This document shows, in pieces, positions 41,130-50,314 of a stretch of DNA of 64,000 bases (the stretch's first letter is position 1; every line of letters begins with the position of its first letter). The notes below the pieces were generated by a model. That model saw only the letters and a program-made list of their open reading frames with translations. It was not told the origin of the DNA and did no database searches. The position numbers were made by a program, and so were the translations under genes. Origin of the DNA: Streptosporangium saharense (GTDB lineage Bacteria; Actinomycetota; Actinomycetes; Streptosporangiales; Streptosporangiaceae); assembly GCF_014203715.1 (NCBI RefSeq), contig NZ_JACHJP010000002.1, positions 1,302,001 through 1,366,000 of the forward strand, given 5' to 3'.

Positions 41130-41132
41130 GCC

Positions 41133-42890
41133 GTGCTCACCACGTGGCGGGCCCGGATCACCGGGAAAGGAGAGCGCTCCCCGGTCACGGGAGCGGGCGT
41201 CCTCGTGGACGCAAGACATCTGCTGACCTGCGCGCACGTCGTGCACGGCTGCTCGGATCTCACCGTCAGCTTCGTGCAGGCGGGCCGGGGAGACCTCCAG
41301 AACATCCCCGTTGACGTCTCACACCTCGGCCCCTGGCGATCCCCGGGAGATCCCGGAGACATCGCCGTTCTCGAACTTCCCGACAAAGTTGATCTCTCCC
41401 CGGCCAGGTTCTCCCTCAGGCCGGACATCACTGCCGAGTTGAACGCCCACGGCTTTCCTAAGGACGCGGGTCCTTTCGGTTCCGCTCTCGGATTACGGGT
41501 GACCTCCTCGCACGGCATCGGTGAATGGCTGAGCATCGAGGCCACGACCGGGCACGCGGAGTTTCCCCGTAAGGGATTCAGCGGTTCCGGCGTATACGAG
41601 GAAAACAGCGGCGAGGTCCTCGGGCTGGTCTCGGACGCCTCACCCGAGGCGAGCCGCCGTACCGGCCGCATGATTCCCGTCGAGACGATCCGCCGTCACT
41701 GGGAGGACTTCGACGACCTTCTCGACCTGCCGTGGCTGCCCAGGGAGGCGCGCATCCGCCTGCGGGCGATCGTCGGCGCCGCCGTACCGGAAACCGGGCT
41801 CGCGGAGCTGGTCGCGGGCGTCTTTCCCGGCACGCCCCGCCCGAGGGACCTCCACTCCCCCTGGGACGCCGTCAGGTTCGTCGCCGAGGAGCTCCGCGTG
41901 GAGCTTCCGCTTGACGACCGGCTCACCAGGATCGTCACCGCCCTGTCCACCCGGCTGACCGGCCCCGGCGTCCGGACCGGGCTGGCGGAGTGGCTCGGGA
42001 CCACCCGGAGCGCTCCCCCCGCGAGCGCCTTCTTCCTCTCCCACTGCGAGGAGGACGCCGCCTACGCCGGGCGGCTCGGCGAGCACCTGCGCCTCCACGG
42101 CGTGCCCGTTTCGCACGACGGCATCTCCCGGGCCCTGGGCGTCATCGTGCTCGTCTCGCCCGAGGCGGAGAGGTCAGGCCGGGTGATCGGGGAGGTCCTG
42201 GAGGGCCAGCGGCACAACCGCAGGATCATCCCCGTCCTCCTGCGCGGGGAGCCCCTCTCCATCCTCGGTTCCACCCGGCACTTCGACGCCCGCGACGGCG
42301 CGCTACCCGACGAGGAATATCTGCGCGAGCCGCCGCAGGCACCGCGGCCACTACCGCGACCGCCGATCCGGAGCACGCCCGCCACCGGGACGGCCCCGAT
42401 CAGGAAGCTCACCTCCCTCCTGGACGACCGCGCCCTCGAACACGCCGACCTCTGGACGACGACCCTCCTGCTCGACACGGCGGGACGGCTCGGGACCGGC
42501 TGGATGCGCAGGCTCGACGGGGAGCTTCTGCCGTACGGCCTGCTGGAGGAGGTGGACGCGGTCTGGGCGCGCGCCCTGGACGGGACGCAGGGGTTCGGGA
42601 CGCAACTGGCCTGCTACGACGGCCCTCCCCCGGGCACTCCGGCCGGGCACGCCGGTGACTTCTTCGCGCTGGCCGACGCCCTCGGCTGGCGCAGGGACCG
42701 TCAGGCGACCCCGAGATACGGGGAGTTCGTGCCCGCGGGGCCGCTTCCCACGGGTTTCTTTCCCACGCTGCGCAACCCGCAGCTCGAACACCACCGAGGC
42801 TGGCACGACCAGTGGAGGCAGACGGCGATGGCGGTTCACCTACGGCTGAGGAAGAACCCACGGATGGGGACGAGGGGAGGGCGGCGATAG
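41133..42890 (+). CDS. Trypsin-like protease fused to TIR-like and GUN4-like domains
   Basis: A 585-residue multidomain effector. Residues 1-190 are a trypsin-like serine protease with the full triad: His35 (LLTCAHVV), Asp76 (GDIAVLEL) and Ser150 (GFSGSG). Residues about 195-290 are helical and may be an adaptor domain. Residues 296-390 resemble a TIR domain (AFFLSHCEEDAAYAGRLGEHL, then VIVLVSPEAERS and RRIIPVLLRGE), although shortened and without an obvious catalytic Glu. Residues 418-560 match GUN4 (ALEHADLWTTTLLLD, LLEEVDAVWARALDGTQGFGTQL, FVPAGPLPTGFFP). The stop and next GTG overlap by one base. Confidence 0.8.
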   Translation: MLTTWRARITGKGERSPVTGAGVLVDARHLLTCAHVVHGCSDLTVSFVQAGRGDLQNIPVDVSHLGPWRSPGDPGDIAVLELPDKVDLSPARFSLRPDITAELNAHGFPKDAGPFGSALGLRVTSSHGIGEWLSIEATTGHAEFPRKGFSGSGVYEENSGEVLGLVSDASPEASRRTGRMIPVETIRRHWEDFDDLLDLPWLPREARIRLRAIVGAAVPETGLAELVAGVFPGTPRPRDLHSPWDAVRFVAEELRVELPLDDRLTRIVTALSTRLTGPGVRTGLAEWLGTTRSAPPASAFFLSHCEEDAAYAGRLGEHLRLHGVPVSHDGISRALGVIVLVSPEAERSGRVIGEVLEGQRHNRRIIPVLLRGEPLSILGSTRHFDARDGALPDEEYLREPPQAPRPLPRPPIRSTPATGTAPIRKLTSLLDDRALEHADLWTTTLLLDTAGRLGTGWMRRLDGELLPYGLLEEVDAVWARALDGTQGFGTQLACYDGPPPGTPAGHAGDFFALADALGWRRDRQATPRYGEFVPAGPLPTGFFPTLRNPQLEHHRGWHDQWRQTAMAVHLRLRKNPRMGTRGGRR

Positions 42891-44869
42891 TGGCCGGGCT
42901 CGTCGTCAAGCTCTCCAAGGGAGAGATCGGCATCGTCCGGCGCAGGTTCGGCCGGATCCACCCGGAGGACGAGGGCCGTGAGATCCGCGTCCAGGAGACC
43001 TCCCCTGGCGTCCAGGCCGCGGTCCTGCAGTCGGACCGCATCCACGTGCTGCCGAATGCCCTGTACGAGGTCACGGTGGTCAGGCGGACCGAGGTGCCAC
43101 TCGGGACGATCGGCGTCGTCGTGGCCAAGGACGGCGCCCCGCCCTCGCCCGTCAGGAACCTCGCCCCGCACGTCGAGTGCCGCGACTTCCAGGACGGCGT
43201 GGCGTTCCTGCGCGGCGGTGGGACGCGGGGCAGACAGCCCGGGGTCCTGCGCGGCGGCGCCTCCTACGCCATCAACACGGAGCTGTTCGAGGTGATCACC
43301 GTGAACACCCCCGTGGAGGCGAGGCACGGCCTCACCGACGACGACCTGAAGGAGATCACCATCCCGGAGGGCACCGCCGGGGTCGTGGTGGTCCGCGAGG
43401 GCGAGCCCGCCGGAGAGGAGGAGGGGACGCTCGGCCGCCGGGTGCCGGGGCACGCGAGCTTCCAGCTCCCCACGGTCTTCCTGGACGGCGGCGGGCAGCG
43501 GGGGGTGCAGGAGGAGACCCTCGGCGGCGGCGACTACCGCATCAACCCCTGGTTCGCCAGGGTCGTGCAGATCCCCACCCGGGTCCTCGTCCTCGAATGG
43601 AAGAGGTCGGACAAGAAGCGGCCGAGCAACCTGGACTCCTCGCTGGACCAGATCCGGATCAACGTCGAGGGCCACTGGGTGCGCTTCGACATGAGCCAGA
43701 CCATCCAGATCCCGGCCAAGGCCGCCCCCGTGCTGGTCAGCCGGGTCGGCGAGCAGAAGACCGCCCAGGACGACCCCCCGGTGCGGCGGTTCATCGATCG
43801 GGTCCTGGCGCCGACAGTGGAGAGCTACTTCCAGCGCGCGGCGGCGGGCCGCCAGATCCTCGACTTCCTCGACAGTCCCGAGGCGATCCGGCTCGAACTC
43901 GCCGGGCAGGTGTGCGAAGCGCTGGAAGGCTGGCAGGTCAAGGCGGGCGAGACCTCCCTCGGCGACTTCGAGCCCGAGAAGACGACCATCCACGAACTGC
44001 GCATGGAGATCGTCGCGGCGCGTACGCGGAACCAGGAACTCCAGCACATCAACGAGAACGCGGACATCGAGGAGGAGATCAAGCGCAAGCAGCTCAGGAC
44101 CGAGCGGGAACGCCGCAGGCTGGACGCCGTCATCCTTGAGGAGCACGTCCGGCTGCTGGGCGCCGACCGCGTCGCCATGGAACGGTTCATGTCCCACCTC
44201 AAGGAGGTGGACGTGCCGACCTACGTCGGCGGCAACGCCGAGGGGATCCTGCAGTACATGCCGCTCCAGGTCGCCCAGGAAATGATCAACACCGCCCTCG
44301 GCGGCCCATCACGGCGGCAGGAGATCCCCCGGGGAGCGTCGGGAGGCCGCGTCGAGACCGCGCTGAAGCGGGCACTGACCGGCCAGCGCTCGGCGCTGCT
44401 GGCCGACGTGGGCGGCGGGCCGTCCCCCGAGCAGGACGTCGTCGTCTGTCTCGGCCGGGAGGACGACCACGCCGAGGTCAGGGACGCCCTCGACCGGTTC
44501 CTCCGGTCCTGCGGCTGGACCGTCGCCGGGGAGTCGGAGCCCGTCACCGGCCCGTGGCTCCAGACGGTCACGATCAGGGCGGCGGACGCGGGCAGGGCCG
44601 CGACCTCCGAGGAGCTTGAGGACGAGCTGCGCCGCGCCACGGACCGGGAGTCCCCCGGCTCGGGCCTCGCGGCGGAGCTGGCCGAGGTCCTGGCGGGCAC
44701 GCCGCTGGCCGTGCTCCTCGTCGGGCCGGTCCTGCTCACCTCCGCCAACGGGGAGCACGCCGTGCTCCGCCTGGGGCACCGGCAGCTCAGCCACCTCATC
44801 CGCAGACCGAACCGGCTGCTCACCGAGCCGCTCGCGGTCGTCGCCGAACTGCGCGGGAGCGGCGGATGA
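42890..44869 (+). CDS. SPFH/band-7-like protein with coiled coil
   Basis: A 659-residue protein without a transmembrane segment. The first 210 residues are a repeated beta-rich region (LRGGGTRGRQPGVLRGGASYAINTELFEV, echoed by GGGQRGVQEETLGGGDYRINPWFARV). Residues about 235-400 fit an SPFH domain (IRINVEGHWVRFDMSQTIQIPAKAAPVLV), followed by an acidic/basic coiled coil (NADIEEEIKRKQLRTERERRRLDAVILEEHVRLLG). The C-terminal 130 residues form a separate alpha/beta region. SPFH proteins oligomerise on membranes and could scaffold the system. It begins with GTG overlapping the previous stop. Confidence 0.72.
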   Translation: MAGLVVKLSKGEIGIVRRRFGRIHPEDEGREIRVQETSPGVQAAVLQSDRIHVLPNALYEVTVVRRTEVPLGTIGVVVAKDGAPPSPVRNLAPHVECRDFQDGVAFLRGGGTRGRQPGVLRGGASYAINTELFEVITVNTPVEARHGLTDDDLKEITIPEGTAGVVVVREGEPAGEEEGTLGRRVPGHASFQLPTVFLDGGGQRGVQEETLGGGDYRINPWFARVVQIPTRVLVLEWKRSDKKRPSNLDSSLDQIRINVEGHWVRFDMSQTIQIPAKAAPVLVSRVGEQKTAQDDPPVRRFIDRVLAPTVESYFQRAAAGRQILDFLDSPEAIRLELAGQVCEALEGWQVKAGETSLGDFEPEKTTIHELRMEIVAARTRNQELQHINENADIEEEIKRKQLRTERERRRLDAVILEEHVRLLGADRVAMERFMSHLKEVDVPTYVGGNAEGILQYMPLQVAQEMINTALGGPSRRQEIPRGASGGRVETALKRALTGQRSALLADVGGGPSPEQDVVVCLGREDDHAEVRDALDRFLRSCGWTVAGESEPVTGPWLQTVTIRAADAGRAATSEELEDELRRATDRESPGSGLAAELAEVLAGTPLAVLLVGPVLLTSANGEHAVLRLGHRQLSHLIRRPNRLLTEPLAVVAELRGSGG

Positions 44870-46449
44870 CCGCCTACGGGATCGACCTCGGGACCACCTA
44901 CTCGTGCATCGCCAGGGTGGACGAGACCGGCAGGCCCACGGTGCTGCGCAGCCTTGAGGGCACCGACACCGTCCCGTCCGTGGTGTTCTTCGAGTCGGCG
45001 GACAACGTGGTGGTCGGCGCCGCCGCCAAGGACGGCTCCGTCCTCGAACCCGGCCTCGCGGTCAGCCTGATCAAGCGGGAGATGGCGCACGGCACCCTCT
45101 ACAGGAGGCACGGCAGGACCTACACCCCCGAGGAGATCTCGGCGTTCATCCTCAGGAAGCTGGCCGAGGACGCCCGCGTGGCGACCGGGGAGACCGTCCG
45201 CGACGTGGTGATCACCGTCCCGGCCTGCTTCGGCGCCGCCGAGCGCGACGCCACCCGCAAGGCGGGCGAGATCGCCGGGCTCACCGTCGTGGACGTCGTC
45301 TCCGAGCCCGTCGCCGCGGCCATCACCTACGGCCTGCTCACCCCGGGGCAGGACCGCACGGTCCTCGTCTACGACCTGGGCGGCGGCACCTTCGACACCA
45401 CGGTCATCACGCTCAGGGGCGGGAACATCGAGGTGGTCTGCACCGACGGTCACGACGAGCTCGGCGGAGCCGACTGGGACGAGCGGCTGATGGAGCACCT
45501 CGTCGAGGAGTTCACGCTTGAGCACCCCGACGTCGACAGCCCACTGGAGGACCAGCAGGCCGAGCAGCAGCTCCGGGTGGACGCCGAGGCCCTGAAGAGG
45601 ACCCTCTCGTCGAGGAACCGGCACGTCGTGCGGGTCGCGCACGAGGGCAGGGTCGCCAGGGTCGAGTTCACCCGCGAGACGCTTGAGGAGCTGACCAAGG
45701 ACCTGCTCGACCGCACCGTCGAGATCACCAGGCGGACGATGCGGACGGCCGCGGCGAAGGGGGTGCGCGACTACGACCAGTTCGTCCTGGTCGGCGGCTC
45801 GACGAAGATGCCCGCGGTCGCCGAGGCGCTGCGGCGGGCGTTCGGGGTCCCGGTCCTCATCCAGGATCCCGACCTGGCGGTGGCCAAGGGGGCCGCGCTG
45901 TACGCCTTCGAGGAGACCTACCGGCGCCTGCTGCGCTCCGGCGACCACGCCGGGGCCGAGGCGGTCGCCGAGCGGGCCGGGCTGACGACGGCCCAGCGGG
46001 AGCGGATGGCGGACAGGACGATCGGCACGGTCGCCTCCCGCGCCTTCGGCATCGTCATCAGCGGAGAACCCGGCGAGGCACGGAGCGTGCTCCACCTCGT
46101 GCACGCCAACGACCCCCTCCCCGCGTCCGTGACCGAGGAGTTCTACACCGTCGTGCCCGACCAGACCGTGGTCGACGTCGAGATCGTGGAGCAGGCGGGA
46201 AGCGCCGAGTCGTCGCGCCTCGACGACAACACCAGGATCGCCGGAGGACAGCTGCCGATCCCGCGCGGCAAGCCGAAGGGCTGGCCCATCGAGGTCACCT
46301 TCGACCTCGACTCCTCCGGCCTGCTGCACGTGACCGCCAGGGAACGGGAGACCGGCGAGCATCTCGACCTGCGGGTCCAGATAGGAGGCATGTCCGAGGA
46401 GGAGGTCAGGGCGTCCCGCACCGAGCTGTCCCGGGTACGGATCGGCTAG
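44866..46449 (+). CDS. Hsp70-family protein
   Basis: A 527-residue DnaK-like ATPase. The nucleotide-binding domain has GIDLGTTYSCIARV, VVITVPACFGAAERDATRKAGEIAGL, EPVAAAITYGL, VYDLGGGTFDTTVI and FVLVGGSTKMPAVAEAL. The substrate-binding beta domain follows (NDPLPASVTEEFYTVVPDQTVVDVEIVEQ...GWPIEVTFDLDSSGLLHVTARE) but the helical lid is nearly absent, so it is shorter than housekeeping DnaK. Overlap of four bases with the upstream gene couples translation. Lidless Hsp70 proteins in such operons probably work on dedicated clients. Confidence 0.9.
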   Translation: MTAYGIDLGTTYSCIARVDETGRPTVLRSLEGTDTVPSVVFFESADNVVVGAAAKDGSVLEPGLAVSLIKREMAHGTLYRRHGRTYTPEEISAFILRKLAEDARVATGETVRDVVITVPACFGAAERDATRKAGEIAGLTVVDVVSEPVAAAITYGLLTPGQDRTVLVYDLGGGTFDTTVITLRGGNIEVVCTDGHDELGGADWDERLMEHLVEEFTLEHPDVDSPLEDQQAEQQLRVDAEALKRTLSSRNRHVVRVAHEGRVARVEFTRETLEELTKDLLDRTVEITRRTMRTAAAKGVRDYDQFVLVGGSTKMPAVAEALRRAFGVPVLIQDPDLAVAKGAALYAFEETYRRLLRSGDHAGAEAVAERAGLTTAQRERMADRTIGTVASRAFGIVISGEPGEARSVLHLVHANDPLPASVTEEFYTVVPDQTVVDVEIVEQAGSAESSRLDDNTRIAGGQLPIPRGKPKGWPIEVTFDLDSSGLLHVTARERETGEHLDLRVQIGGMSEEEVRASRTELSRVRIG

Positions 46450-46458
46450 GCGGCCCCG

Positions 46459-49011
46459 ATGCCCTTCGACCACGACCGTTACGTCGAGGAGGTCCTCGAA
46501 CCCGCCCGCCTGCCCGGTGGCGCGCTCCCCGACGATCCGCGCGTGCGCTACCGGGTCGACGAGACGATGAGCGCCGCCGAGGTCACCGAGACGGTCCGGA
46601 GAGTACGGCAGAGCTGGCGGCTGGCCAGGGGACAGCTGAAGTTCAAACGGCTCGTCAACCGGCTTGAGGCCGACGACCAGGGGAGATACCGGGAGATCTT
46701 CTCCGCTGCGGGGCGGGGGGATCTCGGCCCGTTGCACACGGCCCTGGCGGAGACGGCCGGGCACGCGGCCAGGCGGCGCGCGGACGCCGGGGAACGTCTG
46801 CGGGCCGCGGCGGGACGGCTGCGCCTGGTGCTCCCCGACGTCGTCGAGCGCATCGCGGAGGACACCGGGCTCGGGACCGAGGAGACCCTCCTGCTCTGCG
46901 CCGAGCTGGAGATCGAGCCGCGCGAGCCCGGCCGGTTGCCCGAGGCCGTGCCGTACGCGGGGTACGGCGAGGTCCGCGCGGCCCTCGACACGCTGGGCGA
47001 GCGGCACCTGGCGCGGTTCGTGTTCAGCGACGCCTGCCGGGAGATGCGGGTGCTCGGCGGCTTCGCCATGCCGGACGGCAGGCCACTCGACCAGGACGCC
47101 CTTGAGGGGGTGCGGGCGAGGTGGGCGACCGAGCCGAGGGGGGCGCTGACGACCAGGGCGGAGACCGTGCTGACCGCGCTGGCCGCCGCCACCGACCCTG
47201 CCGAGCTGGCGCGTCACGACCTCGTGGCCAGGGTGCGCGAGCGGGCCCGCGAGCACGCCGACGACGCCACCCTCGTACGGCACGCCGTCAGTCATCTCGG
47301 CCTGGCCCTCGACGAGGCGCGCGGGCTGGTCTTCGCGGTCAGGCACGAGAGCCGGTACGGCGGCCCGCCCGGCGACACGGCGGCCCGCCTCAAGGAGCTG
47401 ATCGACGGCGGCGACGTCGTGGGCGCGGTAGCCCTGGCCCGGACCCTGGGCGGGGCCGCGCTCTCCGGCGAGGTCGGCGACCTGGTGGCCGAGGCCCAGA
47501 CCAGGCTGGACACGGCAGTGCGGCTGCGGAACGAGGCAGTGCGGGAGGGCACGGACCCCGACCGGGCCTGGCTGATGCTCCAGGACGCGCTCAGGAGCGT
47601 GCCCGACCTGCCGGAGGCCGGGCAGCTCCAGGCCCGGCTCGCCCCGCACCCGGCGGGACCCGTCACGGCCGAGGTCCGCGAGAAGGACGTCCTGGTCGGG
47701 TGGGAGCCCTCCGCGTCGAAGGTCGGGGAGATCGGCTACGAGGTGCGCAGGAACGGCGTGCCACTGGCCGTCGTCGCCGGGTCCCCCTTCCTCGACGAGA
47801 AGCCCGCCGTCAACGTCGTCCTCCGCTACGAGGTGGTGGCCCGCCGTGGTGAGGGCGCCGCCGTACCCTCCCGCGCCGGACCGCTCGTCCTGCGGCCCGA
47901 GCCCGCCGACGTCCGGGTCACCGCGGGCGACGGCGTCGTGTCCGGCGGGTGGACGCCTCCCCCCGAGGCGTCGCGTGTCGTCGTGTCCAGGGACGGGACA
48001 CCGGTCGAGGCCACCCCCACCGGGTTCCTCGACGCCGGGGTGGTCAACGGCGTCGAACACACCTACGTGGTCGCCGCCGTCTACCCGGCGCCGGAGGGCG
48101 AGGCGGTCACCCCGGGCGTGCGCAGGGCCGTCACGCCGAGGGGCCGCCCGGAGACGGTCCGCGCGTTCGACCTCGACCCCGACCCCGCAGAGCCGGGGGC
48201 GTTCCTCGTCCGCTGCGCGCCGCCCGCGACCGGCGCGCTGGAGATCGTCGCCCTGCCGGGTGAGCCGCCGTGGCCGGTGGGCACGACGGTCCCGGTGGCC
48301 GACGTGCGCGCGGCGGGCCGTACGGTGCCGTCGTCGCCGCACCGGGACGGCCTGACGGTCCGGCCAGAGGGGGTCAGCGCCGTCCTGCTCGCGGTGACGG
48401 TCTCGGGGGACCTCGCCACGGTCGGCGGCCACCGCGAACACGTGAACCTGCCGCCCGTCACCGGTCTCACCGCAGAGCGCCGGGGCGAGGAGGTCCACGT
48501 GGGGTTCGTCTGGCCCCCCGAGGTGAGCGAGGCCGTGGTCCGCTGGAACGGCCGGGAGCGGATCCTCTCCTCCGCGCTCTACCATGGCCGGGGCGGCGTC
48601 CGGCTGACCGTCCCCGAGACCGAGGACCTGACCGTCGAGGTCGCCCCGGCCCTGTTCCTGGGCGGCGGACACGTCTTCGGCCAGGCGAGCGCCGTACGGC
48701 TGCCCGCCAGGACGCCGGTCCGCTACGACCTGGCGCGCCAGGGCCCACCGTGGCGGCGCCACCTGCTGCTCACCCTCACCTGCGCGCGTCCCGTACGGCT
48801 GGCACGCCTGTCGCTGGTGCTGCGGCGGGGCCGCCTCCAGCCGATGTCCGCCGGCGACGGCGTCGTCCTCGCCGAGTGGAACGACCTGGCGGTCCCGGCC
48901 ACGCTGGAGATCCCGGCCCCCGGCGTGGCGGGGCCGTACTGGCTGCGCTGCTTCGCCGACCCCGAGGCCGAACTCGTCGATCCGCCCGTGCGGCGCCTGA
49001 GGGTGGGATGA
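46459..49011 (+). CDS. Large helical/FN3-like protein partnered with Hsp70
   Basis: An 850-residue protein with no recognised catalytic motif. Residues 1-390 are rich in charged helices (SWRLARGQLKFKRLVNRLEADDQGRYREIF...), the rest is a series of beta-sandwich units of fibronectin type III character (VREKDVLVGWEPSASKVGEIGYEVRRNG, VTAGDGVVSGGWTPPPEASRVVVSRDG, VHVGFVWPPEVSEAVVRWNG). It lacks a signal peptide and membrane helices. It starts nine bases after the Hsp70 gene, suggesting it is a substrate-recognition or scaffold partner (inference). Confidence 0.7.
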   Translation: MPFDHDRYVEEVLEPARLPGGALPDDPRVRYRVDETMSAAEVTETVRRVRQSWRLARGQLKFKRLVNRLEADDQGRYREIFSAAGRGDLGPLHTALAETAGHAARRRADAGERLRAAAGRLRLVLPDVVERIAEDTGLGTEETLLLCAELEIEPREPGRLPEAVPYAGYGEVRAALDTLGERHLARFVFSDACREMRVLGGFAMPDGRPLDQDALEGVRARWATEPRGALTTRAETVLTALAAATDPAELARHDLVARVRERAREHADDATLVRHAVSHLGLALDEARGLVFAVRHESRYGGPPGDTAARLKELIDGGDVVGAVALARTLGGAALSGEVGDLVAEAQTRLDTAVRLRNEAVREGTDPDRAWLMLQDALRSVPDLPEAGQLQARLAPHPAGPVTAEVREKDVLVGWEPSASKVGEIGYEVRRNGVPLAVVAGSPFLDEKPAVNVVLRYEVVARRGEGAAVPSRAGPLVLRPEPADVRVTAGDGVVSGGWTPPPEASRVVVSRDGTPVEATPTGFLDAGVVNGVEHTYVVAAVYPAPEGEAVTPGVRRAVTPRGRPETVRAFDLDPDPAEPGAFLVRCAPPATGALEIVALPGEPPWPVGTTVPVADVRAAGRTVPSSPHRDGLTVRPEGVSAVLLAVTVSGDLATVGGHREHVNLPPVTGLTAERRGEEVHVGFVWPPEVSEAVVRWNGRERILSSALYHGRGGVRLTVPETEDLTVEVAPALFLGGGHVFGQASAVRLPARTPVRYDLARQGPPWRRHLLLTLTCARPVRLARLSLVLRRGRLQPMSAGDGVVLAEWNDLAVPATLEIPAPGVAGPYWLRCFADPEAELVDPPVRRLRVG

Positions 49012-49014
49012 ACC

Positions 49015-49113
49015 GTGATCACCTGCGCAAAGCCGTGTCCCCACCGAAACGAGGCGGGCCGTGACCACCTCCGCGAAACCGCGTCCCGGCCGTCGGGTTG
49101 AGGTGAGGGAGAC
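49015..49113 (+). repeat. Degenerate duplications of the start of the following gene
   Basis: The first bases of the GTPase gene (GTGATCACCTG...) occur twice more upstream: GTGATCACCTGCGCAAAGCC at 49015 and GTGACCACCTCCGCGAAACC at 49061, spaced 46 and 53 bases. The first opens a 28-codon frame (starting VITCAKPCPHRNE) that parallels the true N-terminus MITCPHC. This looks like decayed tandem duplication of a gene start. Confidence 0.55.
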
Positions 49114-50310
49114 GTGATCACCTGTCCGCACTGTTTCGTGAGGCTGCGGCCCGGTCAGGTCGAGTTCCGGTGTGTGGGGGCCTCGGGGCGCAGGGGAGGG
49201 TGTGATCCCGAGCCCGACGAGGTCCTGGCCCGTTATCTCGGGTCGGCGGGAGTCTCGCTGCCGCCCGCGTTCGCGGTGCCCAGGCGGGTGCTCCGGCCCG
49301 GCCCCAGGGCCGACTGTCCCCGCTGTCACCGTCCGACCGCGCGCCGGGTCTGCCCCCGGTGCCACAACGCGCTGCCCGCCGAGTACTGCCGGAGGCCGGG
49401 ACGCATCGTCGCCCTGGTGGGGGCCAAGGGGTCGGGGAAGAGCACCTACATCACGGTCCTGCTGCACGAGCTGGCCAACCAGGTCGGCGAGGAGCTGGAG
49501 ACCACCCTGATGGGCTGCGACGAGCGGACCATCAAGCGCTACGGGAGGGACTTCGCCAACCCGCTCTACCGGGAGAACCGGCTGCTCGACGCGACCCGTT
49601 CCGCGGAGACCGAACCCGGTGGGCCGCTGGTCTACCTGCTGTCCAGGACGCTGTGGTCGTTCGACCGGCCGTTCCGCGTGCTCGGGCGGGAGTTCAGGAT
49701 CAGGTGGCGGTGGACGCGTTCGCTGGCGCTGGTCCTGTTCGACACGGCGGGCGAGGACCTGCGCAGCCGTGACCGCAGCGAGCTGTACCTGTCCTACGTC
49801 GGCGCGGCGGACGGCGTCGTCCTCCTCCTCGATCCGCTCGGGCTGCCGGGCGCGGGCCCCTCGGTGCGCGGCGCCACGGACCACCCGGACGACGACCCGC
49901 TCGACGTGATCGCCAGGGTCACCGAGCTGCTGCGCGAGCGGCACCGCTCGCGGCGGCTGCGGATCCCGATCGCGGTGGCGCTCAGCAAGATCGACGCGTT
50001 GCGGCCCGAACTGGGCCGTCAGTCGGCCCTGCACCGGGCCCGTCCCCGCACGGGCCGTCTCGACCTCGACGACAGGGAGGCGGTGCACGAGCAGGTGCGG
50101 GCGCTGCTCGACCGGTGGCAGGCGGGCGCGATCGACCGCTATCTGGGCCAGCACTACGCCGACCACGCGCTGTTCGGCCTCTCGGCGCTGGGTGGGGAGC
50201 CCGACGTCCGGGCCGGACGGGTCGGGCCGGGCGGCGTGCGTCCCCACCGGGTCGAGGATCCGTTGCTGTGGCTGCTGCACAGGTTCGGCATGCTGCGCGC
50301 GGGGCGGTGA
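49114..50310 (+). CDS. Zinc-ribbon P-loop GTPase (double-GTPase family, soluble member)
   Basis: A 398-residue protein. Residues 1-95 carry zinc-ribbon cysteine pairs (CPHC, a C...C pair, CPRC, CPRC). The GTPase-like domain has Walker A GAKGSGKST (103-111), a Walker B/switch DTAGEDLRSR near residue 210, and an SKID motif (ALSKIDAL, near 288) matching NKxD. The arrangement matches the DO-GTPase2-type proteins of actinobacterial conflict operons. It begins with GTG. The following gene encodes a GAP1-type protein named for association with such GTPases. Confidence 0.82.
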   Translation: MITCPHCFVRLRPGQVEFRCVGASGRRGGCDPEPDEVLARYLGSAGVSLPPAFAVPRRVLRPGPRADCPRCHRPTARRVCPRCHNALPAEYCRRPGRIVALVGAKGSGKSTYITVLLHELANQVGEELETTLMGCDERTIKRYGRDFANPLYRENRLLDATRSAETEPGGPLVYLLSRTLWSFDRPFRVLGREFRIRWRWTRSLALVLFDTAGEDLRSRDRSELYLSYVGAADGVVLLLDPLGLPGAGPSVRGATDHPDDDPLDVIARVTELLRERHRSRRLRIPIAVALSKIDALRPELGRQSALHRARPRTGRLDLDDREAVHEQVRALLDRWQAGAIDRYLGQHYADHALFGLSALGGEPDVRAGRVGPGGVRPHRVEDPLLWLLHRFGMLRAGR

Positions 50311-50314
50311 GACG

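Noticed and set aside
44221-50280. A 2019-codon open frame on the minus strand
   Set aside because: It is antisense to five genes with clear domain motifs; its translation is low-complexity Gly/Arg/Asp/Pro sequence typical of a GC-bias shadow frame.
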